This document shows, piece after piece, positions 1 through 13,200 of a stretch of DNA of 64,000 nucleotides (position 1 is the first letter of the stretch; every line of letters starts with the position of its first letter). The notes under the pieces are model-generated. The model did no database searches, was not told the DNA's origin, and worked only from the letters and a program-made list of their open reading frames with translations. The stretch covers positions 23,406,127 through 23,470,126 of the forward strand of contig NC_064542.1 in assembly GCF_023856365.1 (NCBI RefSeq), given 5' to 3'. Source of the stretch: Brienomyrus brachyistius. Lineage: Eukaryota; Chordata; Actinopteri; Osteoglossiformes; Mormyridae. The position numbers were made by a program, and so were the translations under genes.

Positions 1-887
1 ATATTAAAGTAATACGGACTGTAATGCATTCTCGTCTGACTGTTGCAGAAATACATTTAGGATGAGAAGTCGATTAAATAGGTACTGCAGCTCAATTGCC
101 TCTGTGTGCCTTCACCCTTTACAAAACCTGAATGGAAACCAGCAGCTTTTCTTGGAGACAGTGACGCTACACAGTCAGATGCACAGCACTTCAGCTGTGA
201 CGCAGATGGCATCAGAGACTGCAAACAGCTTACGGTGAATTAAATGGGGAACAGGGCCTACCATCAAAAATCAGATGGATGGATCACCAACTCAGAAGCC
301 ATTCAATGCATCTGAGTGGAGAAGAACAATCCATGTCAATGCATATCAAGTGTCATGAGTTTTGCCCAGTCAATGAATCATAAATGGGCATAAAGTGTGG
401 GAGGTATAATCATTCAGGCTTATAGTTTTTTTTTTCCATGAGAAAACTAATAATGGAGCACATAGGAAATAACTCACAGCATTTTGCAATCTCAAGATGA
501 TTCCAGGTTTCCTTTGAAACATGTACTACTAAATCCGTGTTCAGCTCTCTTTATGTTTTTACTTACAATTAGTATCTCCCCAGTAATCTTAAAATGGGTT
601 GTAGGGAGGTATAAGGAACATTTAAGTGTCTTAAAAATAAAATGATTAAAATAGTCCCCAAGACACTAATGGCATTTTTAAAAGGCTAAAAAAGACAACA
701 TACACAATCAGTGCAGAACAGCACAGCAAACATATTCCAGCTCATTTTAATATTTACATGTTTTTAATAGTTATCTGTAGTTTGTACACTACAAGCATGA
801 GCTAGAGTCAAACAGGAGAGGTGTGATAAAAAGACAGTCATTACTTACACAAAAAACCCTCCTGTAATATTATGCTGTTCTTTAATG

Positions 888-1014
888 CAGCATTTCCCAA
901 GCCGGTCCTTGGAGACCCCCAGACGGTCCACCTTTTTACTTCATCCTAGCTCCCAGTAGAGAGCAAAATCGTGGACTGTCTGGGGTTTCCCGGGGATCGG
1001 GTTGGGAAACACTG
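888..1014. mobile_element. hAT-like MITE (palindromic)
   Basis: The 127-bp element begins CAGCATTTCCCAAG and ends with the reverse complement of CAGTGTTTCCCAACCC, so its terminal inverted repeats are alike. The flanking 8-mers CTTTAATG and GTTTAATT agree at six of eight places, as expected for an old 8-bp hAT target duplication. It has no coding capacity. Related copies lie near 35217 and 59364. Confidence 0.65.
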
Positions 1015-2492
1015 GTTTAATTCACAGTTGTTCTTCACAGAGGGAGAGGTAGAAATTAAAAAATGACAGGAGGGTGACCTAGAAAGATCCAGAAAAGTGA
1101 TTAGCAGTTATGCATCCAGACACATTGTTGCCCTTCAGTCTTGGGTTAAAGATGTCTCTTGAGTAACTTCTCCAAGGTCTGACACAGTCAAGAAATTTAC
1201 ACAACATATTTACCACTATATATCCAAATGAGTAACTCCTTCCCTCCCTTCATTTGGCCTCCACACTTTTCTCCATCATTCACACTTATTCTGCAACTAA
1301 CCCTGTACCACCCACCAAATATATATACAAATTAGCTTACAGTCTTCAAAATGTGACATTCTGCATTATGTACATTTCAGCTAAGGGCATGGACTGTTCC
1401 AACAGAGGAAGGGGAGGGACTAATTATTAAAAATCATCCAGGATATCTCCCGCTTCCCAAACTGCTGTATCCATGACAATCTTTCCCTTTGCTTCAGAGT
1501 TCATAAGAGTACCAAGTGCCACAGACACACAGTAACGGTTAACGAAAGCTTACAGTGTTGCACGTATACAAACTGAGGAAAAGATCAGATACACAAGAGT
1601 CATCCTGTATAGGAATACATAAGGCTTAAAAATGGACATACATCAGCTTCACATTTGAAGTATTTTAAAAGTATGTTAATTTTAGGCAACTGTCTGGGGT
1701 GGTGATGCATTAGGCCCCTCGTCTGCCCCTCATCTAAATCCTGACAATGTCACAGAAGTGGCTTTTGTAAAGCTCTGGTTTTTCAGTTAACTGCTTAAAA
1801 TGGCAGGTTGATGGTGGCTTCGGAACCCACTGCCACACTCTGAAGCCATTATGATTAGCTGAGGAAGTTGCTAAGTAACAAAGAACCACTATGTACCACT
1901 CTTCAGTCACATGTAAAGATACAGGTGAGAGTCAGGATGCAGGCTAAGATGTGTGCAAAGAGAGCCATCACTGCAGATATAATGCCAGTTCGCTCTCTCT
2001 ACTCATCTTCTGTCTTTTCCTCAGTCTTTCTACAAAGCAGGAATGTTCCTCTATTGAAAAATGTCTAATTTAAGTTACAATAGTAACTTTAAATAATTCA
2101 AATGCTGGGAGCAAGTTCAGTAACAGGCCTTCATAAATAAAACGACAAAGGTCATGTCAACTACCTGACAGCACTAAACAAAATAATTATTACATTGTTT
2201 TTAACTCAAGACAAACCAATGAGCAAAAATGGATTTACAAGCTTTGAAAATGTTCATAAAAATGAACAAGGGAGACGATGGCAGATCATCACACTCCTGG
2301 ATTTGGGTAAATCACTCCACATGCATTTCTCCATTTTGGAAAAACTACGAGCTTCTGTCTTGAGTTGTATGGGATACACCACCAAACTTTATACGTCAAA
2401 GATGACCCCAAGATATATATAAAGAAATTGTAGATATTTTCACCACTGCCACATTTGGAAAATGAATAAATACAAAAAAGTGCCAATATATT

Positions 2493-2805
2493 GGAGTGTT
2501 ACACAAATAATATTTCAGAATCCTGTGTTCCTTATGAAAACCTTAAATATGGGACCTTTGGAAGAATTGCTTATGTCGCTGTAAATGTTATGTGTAAATC
2601 CTAATATCTATTAGGGGAAGATCACTTTTCAAAAGGGCAAGAAAAAAGTATAAATATACGTCTGAGTGCTACGCACACAGAATTTCATAACCCAATGTCC
2701 CTTATGAAAAACTTCCTATTTTAGAGGAAGAATTACTTATGTCATTGTGAAGGTTATGTATAAACCTTACAATTTATTATGGGGGGGTCACTTTCTAAAG
2801 GTCGC
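2493..2805. repeat. Diverged tandem duplication, about 168-bp period
   Basis: Two successive segments share an ordered set of words: CTTATGAAAA at 2531 and 2701, then GAAGAATTRCTTATGTC at about 2561 and 2727, then a GGTTATGT-like word and a TCACTTT word. The offset is 166-170 bp. The copies have drifted and no longer align perfectly. Confidence 0.6.
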
Positions 2806-3159
2806 CAATGGTATATGAAAACTCTAAAAAGTCACGTAACGATAAATAAAAATAAAATCAAAAACAGCTTGGCCAGTTTCCCCAAAAACAGCAGCTTTCA
2901 AAGTGTTCACCCTCAGAGAGAAGGTAGAGATCATTAGCCACAAAAGAGAAGTTCGTCAACGTACAGAAAGTTCCCTTGTGTCCAAAACCCTTCATAAGCT
3001 AAAGAGGCTTCATCATTCTCACTCCCTGTTACTTTCACACACCCTCATAAGAGCTGCCCACACTCTCATCTTCCCCCTTTCGCTCCTCTCTCCCTCTGGT
3101 ATGTGTGACCCCCCAACCATCCCCCCACCCAACACTTCTCTCCACCACCCGATCCTTCT

Positions 3160-6100
3160 TCAGGCGAGGAAGACGACAAAAACAATAAAGAACACCATCA
3201 GGATGAAGAAAATCTTGATCAGCAGCCAGCGGTTGGAGGAGACGGACTGGAAGTACTTGAGGATCTCTGCGTGGGCAGCCTCCACGTTGAGCTGACTGTC
3301 TTCTACATTAGCATCAATTCTGAGAAAGCAGGAAGATGGAGAGCATGACAGCTGGAGCAAAAGGCCACAAATGGCCAAAGACAAACACTCCAATGGCTCG
3401 AAATGTGTCAAACATAGCTTGCAAATAGCCAAAGTCAAGCATTGCCTTTCAAGGCCTCGTACCCATATTCCTCATCTCCTCTCCTCCCTTCCCGGACTCT
3501 AAACCCCAATCCTCTCTCACACCCTCTGTCTTCTAACCCGTCCCCTTCAGAGTGGCCTCCTTTTCCAATACATCCCACCACTGACCCACCTCTGCACCAT
3601 CTCCTCCTGCTCCTTGACCATGTGTGCCAGCTGCTGGAAGATGGAGCCCAGTTCTACAATGGTGGACTCGATGTTCTGCATGGTGTCAGCTCGGCTCTGG
3701 ATATACGAGTCCTAAAGAGGGGCAGTGCACAGTCGCAAAGAAGCCAAGAATGACTAGTAATTTACGACCCCCCCCCCTCCCCAAATTTTACAGCATGTTC
3801 TCAAAAAAGGGAAACTACACAACAGGTCAATAAAGGTTATGACAGAACCGGTCAGTGTCTGAAATGCATCCCACAGTTTAACATACTTTCTTTGAAGCAC
3901 AAGACCATCATGATACCAGATTGATGTACCTGTTCATCTATGAGCTGAAGCTGCTGACTGGCACGGGGGTCCATGTCTATGGAGACCTCATTCGATCTTC
4001 TCGATTCATCCTGCATCAACACTGAACTCTCTGAAGAAGATGGAGAAAGGAGAAGACACCTCATAGGACATGCTACAATAAGCAAACAAGCAACTGAAGA
4101 AGCTCAGGATGGACTGAAATACGGCCAGATGAGGAGCAGAAATATGCATAAACTTCAGTCTGATTCAACTGCCGTTTGATTTTTTCCCCAGTTTCCACAA
4201 ATATGGTGAAGGTGATCAACCGAAGCTTAAACCAATTCTACTAGTAAAAAGAAAAATATATCTAGCTTAAAGAACCTTATTCAGATGTATTCACATGTGC
4301 ACAATTTTAAAAGGCGTTCATCAGTATACTGATGAACCTGGAAGCCAACACTATGACTGAGAGGGAGCAGAGACGTGCAAGGTGGTCTTACTGAAGTTGG
4401 CGGCATGTAAAGCGGAAGCAGAGATGGGAGCCTGAGAGAACTGGTCCCGCCGGCTGCGCTGCTGCTTCAGGTTCTGAGGGGAGGGGGACAGAGAGGGGAA
4501 ATCCATCATGAGGGGGACAGAGAGATGACTATGGATAACTATGATACTTCTACAGCGGTTAAAATAACAAATACCAGTCCAAATACAGCTGTATATCTGG
4601 GTACAACTTGAAAGGTTGGGAACCCCTAACCTAGACAATTGCAAACTTGCACGTTTGCTATAAATCTTACTCAATTATGTTTTGGAGACGGACTGATACA
4701 AGCAAATCCATCTGGCTTGGTAGTGGAAGAATGTCAAAGAACTTTTTAAATTTAATAGCAATGACACAACAAAGAACCAAAATTATGACCAATTCAAATC
4801 ACTGGTGGGAAACTCATCATTGTGTCTTTCTGTCAGGAATACAGACTATAATATAGTGTATAGTTAAGATCTGCACCTTTTTGAGAACAAATTGCTCCCA
4901 TGAAGTCTTACCTCTGTTCTGACTTCCAGTACTGATTTAAAGTCGTTCGACATAGACGCAAGCTTTGACTGCAAGGTTAGAACAGAGAAGAGCCTAGTGA
5001 AAGTTTGCCAGCATGAACAAGACCATACACGTACCCCATAATGGTATATAAAATCTAACAAATAAAAACGACAAGATACAGATAAACTCATGAGTAGTAT
5101 GAAAGACAGACAGTAACACAGTTATCGGCAGGTTCTGGTCACGTGCTCATTGCCAGTGTTGACCCTGACCTGCAATGACACGACGATGCTGTTGGAATGC
5201 GTCTGCACGTGTTTGCCTTCCTGGCCGGTCCGAGACAGCCCCAACTGCTGCAGCTGTGCTATCTGCTTATTCAAGCTGTTGATATCCTGGGATGAAGACA
5301 TTTACATTTCCCCATTCAGAAGACACTACTACCCAAAGCAGCTTACAGACTGAACAAGTGCAAAACAAAAAGACAGATCATAAACACATACAGAACAATC
5401 CATGGGTTAGCCTGCACAAAAGCATATCATTACCATGGTGACACCGTGGCAGATAATGTAGCAAGATCAAGTGAAATATATATTGCAAATAGACACACAA
5501 CCAGTTAATCAGTCAGACTTGCCTTCAGAAAATCAGGAGTAAGTGAAAGAGTTAAACGGAATTATTTCTGACTGGGGGGGGGGGGGGGGGGGGGGGTCGG
5601 GAAAGACATTAGCCCCCCCCAATGAGGAGAGGCCAAAATAAAGACTTTGGCCCTTGTGTGCTCTTTCTTCTGCATTTTTCCTCCCATTTCCCTGTACTTC
5701 GTGCTGACGGCGCTGCCCACGTACATGTGGAGGGTCATACACGCAGAAGTCACAGCTGCCATATTATAATCAAACACAAAGTATTGCCTCACCTGTTTAA
5801 TGATATATGTCAACTCCTCAATCTCCACAGCTTTGTCATCAAACAAAGATTTCCTTTTGGCAACTAATTATAAAAGAAAGACATCATTGTATTTCAGGAT
5901 TCACTCCATCTATGCATTTAAAAAAAAAAAGCCACAACACAAAATGTAATCATGAGGGAAAGAAACACGGTTCCTTACGTATAGTAAGCTTTTCCAGTTT
6001 GGCAAAAGTGTTACTCAAGTCTTTTCCAATTCTCCTACAAGAAAAGAGAGAGATAAAAAAGGAAATTTATAGAAGGACTGTTTATATTACAGTTATACGA

Positions 6101-6607
6101 CAATAATTGTAAATACAGATTCAGTGTCACAACTACCAAACATATAGAGCTAATACTAAGAGGTTTATGGCTTGCTAATTATACTGCAATTAGGCATGAA
6201 AAGATATTCCTCTCCCCACACAAAGTTTGCTGGCAAATATGTACATGGGTGACGTGCTCACTAATTAATGTCATTTAACCGGGCCTCCCTCAACCTGTGT
6301 CATGGTACTTCATCAAATTAATATCAAATAACAGGTTCTTCAGAGAATTCGACAGAGAAAAACTGGAAATTCAGGAAAACAGGAACTGACTTAGCCATCA
6401 GTGTGAAGTCACTGCGTTGCTTGATGACACTGAGAGCTGGCTTATTCGTCTGGATCCCATTCTATCCAGAGAGATTTGAGTTAAACACAGAACCTGGCAC
6501 ACTCACCACCAAATAGAGAAGGCAGGAACTAGCCAGCTTCTCACCTGTCGGCCCTGCAGGGACTTGCATGCAGAGAGGAACTCTTGAGTCCTATCCCGGC
6601 AAGACAT
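3160..6607 (-). CDS. stx5: Syntaxin-5, Golgi Qa-SNARE
   Basis: Ten coding exons on the minus strand: 6545-6607, 6391-6461, 5979-6034, 5793-5863, 5170-5286, 4912-4968, 4392-4473, 3930-4030, 3590-3711 and 3160-3319. They total 900 nt, or 299 aa, close to the 301 aa of the human short form. Syntaxin 5 drives ER-Golgi and intra-Golgi vesicle fusion as the Qa-SNARE. The N terminus MSCRDRTQEFLSACKSLQ is characteristic. An N-terminal helical domain follows, then the SNARE motif at about residues 207-270 with the zero-layer glutamine in ELGSIFQQLAHMV, then a C-terminal anchor (residues about 278-298, ending FIVFVVFLA) with nothing after it, typical of tail-anchored proteins. All introns have GT-AG ends and compatible phases. 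The start at 6607 gives the short isoform; a longer upstream frame is discussed separately. Teleosts may carry stx5 paralogues, which I cannot tell apart here. Confidence 0.97.
5574..5596. repeat. Poly-G tract (23 nt)
   Basis: An uninterrupted run of 23 G lies in a stx5 intron (poly-C in the sense of transcription). Such tracts are length-unstable and prone to assembly error. Confidence 0.95.
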
Positions 6608-6762
6608 GGTGCTGGTGTTAGGCAGTGGGGCGGCGGCCGGGGTGGGTGTGTCTTGCAGATGGATCAGTTGCAAATTAGTCGGAGGCCCCAAGATACACCC
6701 CCTGCTCACTAGTATAAGGACCGTAGGGGCGATGTGTGATCATGAAGGTTCCACCATATCAC
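6608..6762 (-). other. stx5: stx5 leader with broken long-isoform frame
   Basis: The exon holding the short-form start begins at a CCACAG acceptor at 6762. An ATG at 6743 opens a 22-codon frame containing EQGVYLG, which resembles the extended N terminus of the mammalian ER-retained long syntaxin-5 isoform (known family feature, recalled from memory). It ends at a TAA at 6675-6677 and is one base out of phase with the ATG at 6607. The frame that does continue into MSCRD is open from about 6739 but has no ATG. A GGGG run (plus-strand C at 6686-6689) lies where the two frames would need to meet. Confidence 0.7.
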
Positions 6763-7840
6763 CTGTGGTTAACAGGAGAGCATAAGAGGTCCCACACAGT
6801 CCAGAGAACCCAAACTCAGAGCAATGCCTTGTCTGCAGCCCCCCAGCAGCATCAGCCACAACAAATAGCCTTACATATACATGCTGAGCATAAATGAATA
6901 AGCTAATACAATAATAATGGACATAACTAAAGTTGATATTCCTTCCATGAGGATTTGTTTATGTAATTTTTAAGTAAATAAACTGGGGAGCACCAGCTAA
7001 TTAATTGACCTATTCTACAAAAAAAAAAAAAAAAAAACAAAACCAAAAGTGGGGATGTTACTGACAGAGTTCATATTAAATCACTAGGCAAAACGTTTCG
7101 CTATTCGTTTAACAGAAACCTTCTAAAACTCAAAATGAAAACTTCATTATACCAGATTCGGTATTAAACATTTTTTGGTAATCGCTAAATTTCATGTTAA
7201 GTTCAATATTAAGTTTAGTATTTTAAAAACTGTATACGACTTTTCACCGCCATATACAATTTCCTAGGTGCCTATATACTGTGGTTAAACTCTTACACTC
7301 ACAACCTACCACTTTCGCTTTACCGAGCCCGCCTCCAGCTTCACACATTTCTCATACACGTCCCTGTTACTGACTATCCCCGCATACCCAGATCTCATCT
7401 CCTATTCTATTGGCCAACAATCCTATTACTCATAACTTCTTAAGAATGTGATTTGCTGAATTTCAAGTCAATCATAATAATTTTCAGCCACACTAAATGA
7501 TTGGCTGTTGCAGAAATCGATAAAAACGTTCTACGCGTCGGCGAAACTTGAAACTATGTAAAGAAAAATACTTTACAAGCATAGAAATAATCAAACTTCA
7601 ACATATCACCGTGACAACAATGGATTAGCGCGTTACTTTTAAGAATGTATCAAATGTACTGTTAATCGGAAAGACAAAAGTGCGTTCGCTGGTAAAATAT
7701 GACATTACGGTTCCGACCTAGCCGGCTAACTGTAAAAAACTCTCACAGTTCCTTTATTTCTTACGAATACACCACTGTGAAGCGCAAGTTTACCGACAAA
7801 CGTATTTAAATAAGTGCGATTTAAAAGGCCAAGTTCTTAC

Positions 7841-7930
7841 CGGTAAATCCTTGCTTCGCTCTATATAACCAGAATCTCCCGTATCGGTGTTTGGGGATTC
7901 GCTCCGGTTCACTCCCCGGATGTTGACGTC
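7841..7930 (-). promoter_or_regulatory. stx5: Probable stx5 5' untranslated first exon and promoter
   Basis: A strong minus-strand donor, ACCG|GTAAGAAC, ends an exon at 7841 and can pair with the acceptor at 6762. The upstream sequence to about 7990 is richer in CpG than its surroundings. The exact start is not visible; the right-hand boundary given is an estimate. Confidence 0.5.
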
Positions 7931-8451
7931 ACCGCCACGTCTACTAGTGCGCGTGTCCGCATCTGTTCTTTTTAGCACATGCACTGTGTCACATGATAAT
8001 ACGAAAACGGGTGTTGTAGACGTGAAACTACCACCTAACAACAAATAATGACAAGAAACTGCGACATTTTCGTTATATGTAACACAAAAATACACAACGA
8101 AAATAAGAGATTATATGCAAGCAAAGTTAAATATTTAATTAAATGCAATTCCGTTATTCAAGTATAAAGTTATTCTTGCCAGTAGGTGTCCCCATCGCCT
8201 ACCTTTAGAAATAAGAAGACTTGAGTTTCACCGCTAAAAAGCGCAATAATAAACCTCTGTCTTCTTTAATATTTACATAACTAAAGCATATAGCAGCACA
8301 CTTATATCATGAATACTATTTTACTCTTTTGATACAAAATGCAAATTCTACAAAAGAATTTTTTATCCGTAAAAATCGTTCAATCCAGTAAAACTGGAAA
8401 ATATTTTGTATGTGCATATGGATGTGGAAATATTACTGATGCTTTTATTCA

Positions 8452-8452
<1 letters not shown>

Positions 8453-8526
<74 letters not shown>
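8453..8526. repeat. (TA)37 microsatellite
   Basis: Thirty-seven uninterrupted TA units. The Tyr-Ile open frames across it on both strands are repeat artefacts. Confidence 0.97.
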
Positions 8527-8529
<3 letters not shown>

Positions 8530-8958
8530 AAAGCATATATAATAAAAACTGTAATAAAGCATGAAAGGAGATGAAAGACAAAGAGACCAAGTTTGAAGCG
8601 AATGGGGGGTATGACAGTCAACAACCCAAAAAGAGATAACACGCTGTATGATCTCCTGATTCATACCTACGTGGTGCCCACATTCTCCAACCCAACAAGT
8701 ACAGACAGGCTAAGGGCCGTCTTCCATCGCCCCCCCTCACCCATATCAAGACACTACAACAGCTCTGCTCACAAGTCTCCTCATAATGTTCAGTTGTCTA
8801 TTCCCAAGTACAGTCTAAACTCAATAACCAACAACATGACTTTCAGCAGAAAATAGGATGCACATTTTGACTGCAGTGCATTTTCCAAAACAAAACTGGT
8901 TGCAGTGTAACAAAGCACATGTTGCTACTGGCTAGTAATACCTGGGTGTTATCATAAT

Positions 8959-8961
<3 letters not shown>

Positions 8962-8996
<35 letters not shown>
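8962..8996. repeat. (CT)n microsatellite
   Basis: A 35-bp pure CT tract in the stx5-vegfb spacer. Confidence 0.97.
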
Positions 8997-8998
<2 letters not shown>

Positions 8999-10022
8999 GA
9001 AAGATGCTATCATGTACACACAGTTGTGCTATCCAGATGTCATAAAATACACACACAGCTGCTTCAATAAAAGACTGGGGGAAAACATGGCTGGCTGGAT
9101 TTTTTTTATCATAAGAAAAACATGACACTTCACAGACAGTAGAAACAAACATGGGAACAGTGTTTATAGATGGAAATGAAAAAAATAGGCAAGAGATGTA
9201 ACGAGGGAGATAGATATTAACAGAGGAAGATGTATGCGAGAGGTAGGGAATGATTTAGAGATGAATGAAAGGAGATAAATTGTTGTGCTATTATATAACC
9301 TGTATATACAGCATGTAATTTTCATAATTTCAAATAAATCCTGCATTTATTTTATTTTATAGACAGATTCTTTTTACTGTCTACATTGGTCTCTGACTCT
9401 GACATTAAATAGATAAGTTTAGTCCTGGCAAAATTCACCGTATGTACATCCCAGAGGCAGGATGCCAAATATGAACTCATTTAAATCAGCTGCCTAACAG
9501 GGAGAAGTGTGCAGATGCTGATAATCGCCTTGTTAGTTTTCTCTGACACTGAGTCAGCATGGAGGGGAAAGACAATATTGTTTCTCATATTATTGCGTCA
9601 TTTACACTGATCTCCCTCACTCCCAATAAGCATTAGTAATTAACATCCTGTTTGTGTTTCATTAGAGCAACGACAACTAACAGGGAACGCTCTCAGAAAT
9701 GTAGCTAGTATTATGTCACAAATTTGGCAGAGAATGTTCTTACTAAAACGTTAATGGAACGTTTTACACGTTTTACATTTAAACAAAGGTTTTGTTCATT
9801 TTAGCACGACAATGTTATTACATAAACATCCCTTTTACGTAAATCATGTTGGAATTATAGTTCCATAATAAAACATTGTGTCAGTAGTGTTATATATGTA
9901 AACTAGGAACGCATCGTGCAGCATTGAACACCTAACCCTAACCCTACCATCCCATTTCTTCATTTATGCATTATTGTTTAGTAGTTGTAGTAATTGGAGT
10001 AGTGGAATAATGTTCAAGGAAG

Positions 10023-10225
10023 CAGGGTTGGTGCCATTCCAGAATGCATTCATCAATTGCAGTCCAAATGAGCAAATGGAACTGGAGTTGGAATTTAAAT
10101 CTCCCTGAAATTCGAATTCAATTCCAATTCTGTTCCCCATAGTTCTTTTTCCTGTCCTGACTCCAGTTCCATTTCCCCATTTGGATTAGAATTGATGAAT
10201 GCATTCTGAATTGGCCGCAACCCTG
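10023..10225. mobile_element. hAT-type MITE with 8-bp target duplication
   Basis: The 203-bp element starts CAGGGTTG and ends CAACCCTG. Its two arms of about 70 bp are near reverse complements, sharing AGAATGCATTCATCAATT and TGGAACTGGAGT. The flanks CAAGGAAG (10015-10022) and CAAGGAAC (10226-10233) match at seven of eight bases, the size of a hAT target duplication. It has no open frame of note and would depend on a transposase in trans. Confidence 0.8.
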
Positions 10226-13200
10226 CAAGGAACAACAGGAAAACATGACACTTTTGAGTGTTTCCATACCTTAATCATAACATTCAGTAAACGTTCCTTG
10301 AGCAAAATATTGTTAGCTGGGGAGTACCGAGAGGCGGAGTCACAGAGAAAGGGCTGGTAGTGGGCTACAGTGGGGAGAAACATAGGACAGAGACTGAAGG
10401 AGTCAAATGCAGAGTGGGGAAGAAGACAACAGAGAAAGGGTCAGAAATCACCCTTTTCAAAAATAAGCTGTTTTCCTTTAATGACTTGAACATTGTATTA
10501 TGGTTACTATTAACAGCACGGTTCATCCCCTATCGACATAATTAGTAATATTCTTCTTCACATTTACAATGAAGTGTTTAATATTGTTACCACCAAAATA
10601 TAACATGACTGACAAATACACACTTTTGCACACTTGCACAGACAATAAATAGGGCACAGATGGTGTAGCAGCAATAATAATTATCATCATTATACACACA
10701 TATGCTGTATATATATATTTATATATTTGTAGGGAGGTTTTGGATTTGATTTGACAATTAGGATGTGACACACATTTAGTTCTACTCTACACTCCAAAAC
10801 CAGAACTGACAATAAAGGTCCACATTGTAGAGCAATTTTATATTTCACCCAGATTTTCTTAGGTGGAACGGCAGACTACGCATTTGGTTAAATGTTGAAG
10901 ATGTCATATACAGTATTTATATTTAAAGTGTTATGAATGCATTAAACTAATATATCCATATTATAATTATATAAGTCTGTGCTACATTTGCTAACCCTTC
11001 CCCAATATTGCTTTTGTACAATCTAAGCATGTTGCAACTAGTAGGCGGCGCTGATATACTCTTTGGAGAAAGTCTCATCTGCTATACACTGAGTCTCTAA
11101 AAATGTCCCCACGATGGACTTACACTGACAGACAAGGGAGATGTCACATCACCTGACAGAGAATACACCATAAGCAAGCTAGTGTCTAAGCTAGAGGTGC
11201 AGACACCAAACATTACATTCTAATGGGCTACTTGCATAAGTGTAGACGTACCACTGTGGAATCTACAGTACAGTACAAGTCAGCCTGATTGAAAGACCCC
11301 TTAATGTGGGCTCATCCTACACCTTTCATGATGTATTTCTGCTTATCACACACGAATCAGTCCGACAATGCTAAGTGGACGAAAGGTTTGTTAAATACAT
11401 ACAAATACTCTTGAAAAAAATGATGAGGGCAAATAAATAATAATGTAATAAATATGGGTGTTTCATCCATCTCAAAATTGGCACAAAATCCTTTTAAAAA
11501 AAGCTGGCCTGGAAAGTGGGAGGCTATTATATTTGTCCTCTTTCCCTCTGTGGAAATGAAGGCTGCGAACTCTGAACTGGGACCCTGTAGTGTTGCCTTT
11601 CAGCAAAGACCCCCCTCTCTTTCTCAACCCAGCCACTAAAATGGGCTCCAGACGTGGGATGAGAACTTCAGCCAAGTGAATGAATTATTATGCGGCAGGA
11701 GAAACTGCATTACGCTGATGGCACAAAACGGCGTCCTTTGTATATTCTCCTGATAGGCTACCCCCGGGTGACAGGGCAGGGTCCAGTGAGAAGCAAAAGC
11801 AACAAGCAGGGAATAAGAAACAGGAAGACGTGAACAGAAGCGATTAAGGCTTGAATACTGCGACAACTGAAAAGATCTAAGGTCTAAGGTTACACAACTT
11901 GAGGTAATAAGGAACGCAAAACAAAAGACTTAACTGATCTAGATGAGAAGATAATACACTAAGAACATCTAGAAGGCCAATTTTCTTTTTCTTTGTCACA
12001 GAACATATTAGAGGTGACATTTTGGGCCTTTTTCGAGAAAAGTTACTGAACACCAGAACCACATTAATTATTGCTCAGTTTATCCTGTCACTTGACTCAG
12101 GTCTGAAATACAAAATGCCGTAAAAAAAATTAAACAACACAAAAAAGCAGCAGTATGGAGCAATATTTAGTTTAGTTCCAAAGTCCATTGTCCTGTGTGG
12201 ATTTAAACCAGAGGAACGCTGGTACATAAATTTGAAAAAAAATATACCACCACACTGGTGTGATATCTTTGTTTCATTTTGGCTCAAAAAAGGTATAATC
12301 AGTGTTAACTGGCCTAAAGCTTTTCATCAAGCAGCAAATAAGTATTTAGATGCAGCGCATGTCAATAAAGATTTACTACATCTGCCACTAATTCTGAGGC
12401 TTAACTTGGAAGATCCATTGCCATGCTACACAATTCCGTCCTTCATTTCCATTTAAAAAGTCCCGCTCTATGCACAGAATGAGTCTAATTAGATACACGG
12501 CTTTGGTGGGGGGACGGTTGTGTGTGTGGGGTGGGGGTGTCACTCCTTTTATACATTTTACAATTTACAAAAGAGTGTAGGTAAAAGTGTTTGCCTAAAC
12601 CCATTTCCTAAAACATTTAATTACCTTCTCCCTGAGTCCTGTCTTGGCTACACTTGGTTTGAGTGATTTAGTCTTAAATTCATTGAATTCCATGGCTATG
12701 CACACAAAAGAAGACCCTTCCTCATCACCCGGGTCCACTGATCATTCTGAAACACTCACTGATAATGCATTATTACATAGGCTGATTGATTTTACTGCAA
12801 ATTTGCAGCTTCTCTACGCAATCAGAGAAACACCTTTCAAATGACTTAGGATGCTGGTGTCGGTTCCACCGAAACCTTGTGCTCTATCTTATCGAATCTG
12901 CAAGATAAAGAACAAAACTGAAAGGACTAATGGCTTCTTCTCAGTCTCCATTTCATTGTGTTTTCATCGGTGTGTGTGGGGTGTTTCACTTTTATGTTCC
13001 AAGAGAAAATCAGTTCAGAGGTCATTTAAAAATTCATAGGAATATATTTCTTTCTTTCTGCACACGCACCTCGTCTTCGGCACAGACACACAGACATACT
13101 CTGCAGGCACCATTTTGTGAAATAACCAGCCAATCCGAGTGCTTCTAAGAGGCAGGAACACAACAAACAAACAAAAATAATATAACACAAAAGAAACATT

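Larger units (their letters stand above)
1..3159. other. Non-coding flank downstream of stx5
   Basis: I see no supported exon here. The short open frames lack homology I recognise and have no convincing splice context. The part nearest the syntaxin stop codon should hold the stx5 3' UTR; a minus-strand AATAAA (plus-strand TTTATT) occurs near 2772. The stretch also holds a hAT-like MITE at 888-1014 and a diverged tandem duplication at about 2493-2805. Confidence 0.6.

Noticed and set aside
8339..8664. Tyr-Ile-rich ORFs at about 8.4-8.6 kb
   Set aside because: They are translations of a (TA)n microsatellite.
9931..9952. Telomere-like CCCTAA repeats, also near 18045
   Set aside because: Only two or three copies; no sign of an interstitial telomeric array.
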